Shown: piece after piece, positions 50,121 to 50,519 of the stretch
Layout: every line of letters begins with the position of its first letter
Position numbering within the stretch: position 1 is the first letter of the stretch
NCBI GenBank assembly: GCA_022511205.1
Contig: JAFLRY010000012.1
Coordinates: 1-50,519, forward strand
Direction: 5' to 3'
DNA: 50,519 bases
Source: Eubacterium sp.
Lineage (GTDB): Bacteria; Bacillota; Clostridia; Oscillospirales; Acutalibacteraceae
The notes under the pieces: generated by a model
Databases searched by the model: none
What the model saw: the letters and a program-made list of their open reading frames with translations, nothing else
What the model was told of the DNA's origin: nothing
Translations under genes and position numbers: made by a program

Positions 50121-50519
50121 TTACTCTATTTCGTGTTGCGCAAGAGAGTAACCAGAGAAAGCAACTTAAGGGGAGTGATCGCAAAGCGCGCTCAAGTCCC
50201 CTTAAGAATCCCCTTTCTTTTTTCGGCGCGCGCCCTTGCGCGCACTGCGCCGAGGGTACAGTTTTTAAATTATGCTCTCTGCGGCACTGTGCGCGCAAGG
50301 GCGCGTGCCGCAGAAATGGAAGGGGTTTTTAGGGGTTCGTTTGCGACCGCTCGCTGTGCGAGATGAAGGGAGCAATAAGAACTGGCAGTGGTCAAAATTT
50401 TTGAACACCTTTAGGTGCGATAAAAATTTTGGGTACCGCAACTGGGGTGTTTTCGCCTTACGCGCACTCCCCCTAAATCGTTTTCTTGGTATCGTTCTTT
50501 TGCGACTCAAAAGAATGAT
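50120..50519. repeat. Hairpin-rich non-coding region, likely a dispersed repeat mosaic
   Basis: No convincing gene is seen in the 400 bases to the window edge. Stems: GTTACTCT/AGAGTAAC (50120-50152), CTTAAGGGGA/TCCCCTTAAG (50165-50206), CGGCGC/GCGCCG (50224-50252), CTGCGGCAC/GTGCCGCAG (50279-50313), CAAAATTTTT/AAAAATTTTG with inner CACCT/AGGTG (50393-50431), and TTCTTTTG/CAAAAGAA (50495-50515) extending to the edge. The two GC-rich hairpins share a 17-bp exact inverted match (50229-50245 with 50289-50305). Overlapping open frames on both strands lack ribosome sites and are probably spurious. Confidence 0.7.

Noticed and set aside
50077-50510. Open frames of 73-90 codons on both strands in the final hairpin region
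   Set aside because: They overlap each other, have no ribosome site, are Arg/Cys/Ser-rich and coincide with palindromes; they look like chance frames in GC-rich repeat.

Overview
The window looks like chromosomal DNA of a spore-forming Clostridia member, probably a gut Oscillospiraceae/Ruminococcaceae-type bacterium. This is inferred from a SpoIIID gene, the six-cysteine SCIFF peptide with its radical SAM maturase (a pair nearly universal in Clostridia), a tepA-ylzJ-ftsK/spoIIIE cluster, Rex, TmcAL next to acetate kinase, TTG starts, strong Shine-Dalgarno sites and sigma-A promoters with 17-bp spacers. No phage genes, transposase, CRISPR array or rRNA were seen.

Layout. 1-12 kb: two GH2 beta-galactosidase-type enzymes enclose a DUF554 membrane protein, spoIIID and proC (plus strand) and a translationally coupled minus-strand run, lacZ-comEC-holA-rnmV-like. 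12-16 kb: a FemX-type aminoacyltransferase followed by an alanine-racemase-fold enzyme, then a GNAT acetyltransferase, an S66 carboxypeptidase and tRNA-Leu(CAG). 16-21 kb: a small membrane protein, an Orn/Lys/Arg-decarboxylase-like PLP enzyme and the SCIFF locus scfA-scfB. 19.6-27 kb, minus strand: a secreted three-repeat FN3 protein with an M15 peptidase domain, a helical-bundle protein, NUDIX and free-Met-sulfoxide reductase genes, a 1264-residue wall-anchored surface protein with a Thr/Pro/Glu stalk, and tRNA-Leu(TAG).

27-33 kb, minus strand: tepA, ylzJ-like, a degenerate UppP/BacA homologue, ftsK/spoIIIE, comEA and comF are tightly packed. 33-37 kb, plus strand: a WYL regulator is followed by an S51 peptidase, DUF2461, two AlkZ-related proteins and a DUF3795 protein, an accessory-looking stress or repair cassette with a palindrome at its start. 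37-42 kb: aconitase, isocitrate dehydrogenase, Rex and a hypothetical gene form a redox/glutamate-precursor cluster. 42-50 kb: ldh, a membrane-anchored protein, an adenine phosphoribosyltransferase-like gene, a HIT protein, alaS, a YdbC/PC4 protein and ackA on the minus strand, with tmcAL divergent.

The last 0.5 kb (49,978-50,519) has no convincing gene. It is a dense series of hairpins: three units of about 40 nt with an apparent compensatory base-pair change, two GC-rich hairpins that are also inverted copies of each other, and a palindrome running off the edge. This, the three-hairpin apt/HIT spacer, the terminator between scfA and scfB, the ylzJ/uppP overprint and the AlkZ/WYL cassette are the items most worth a second look. 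Product names come from reading the translated sequences by eye; no database search was run.
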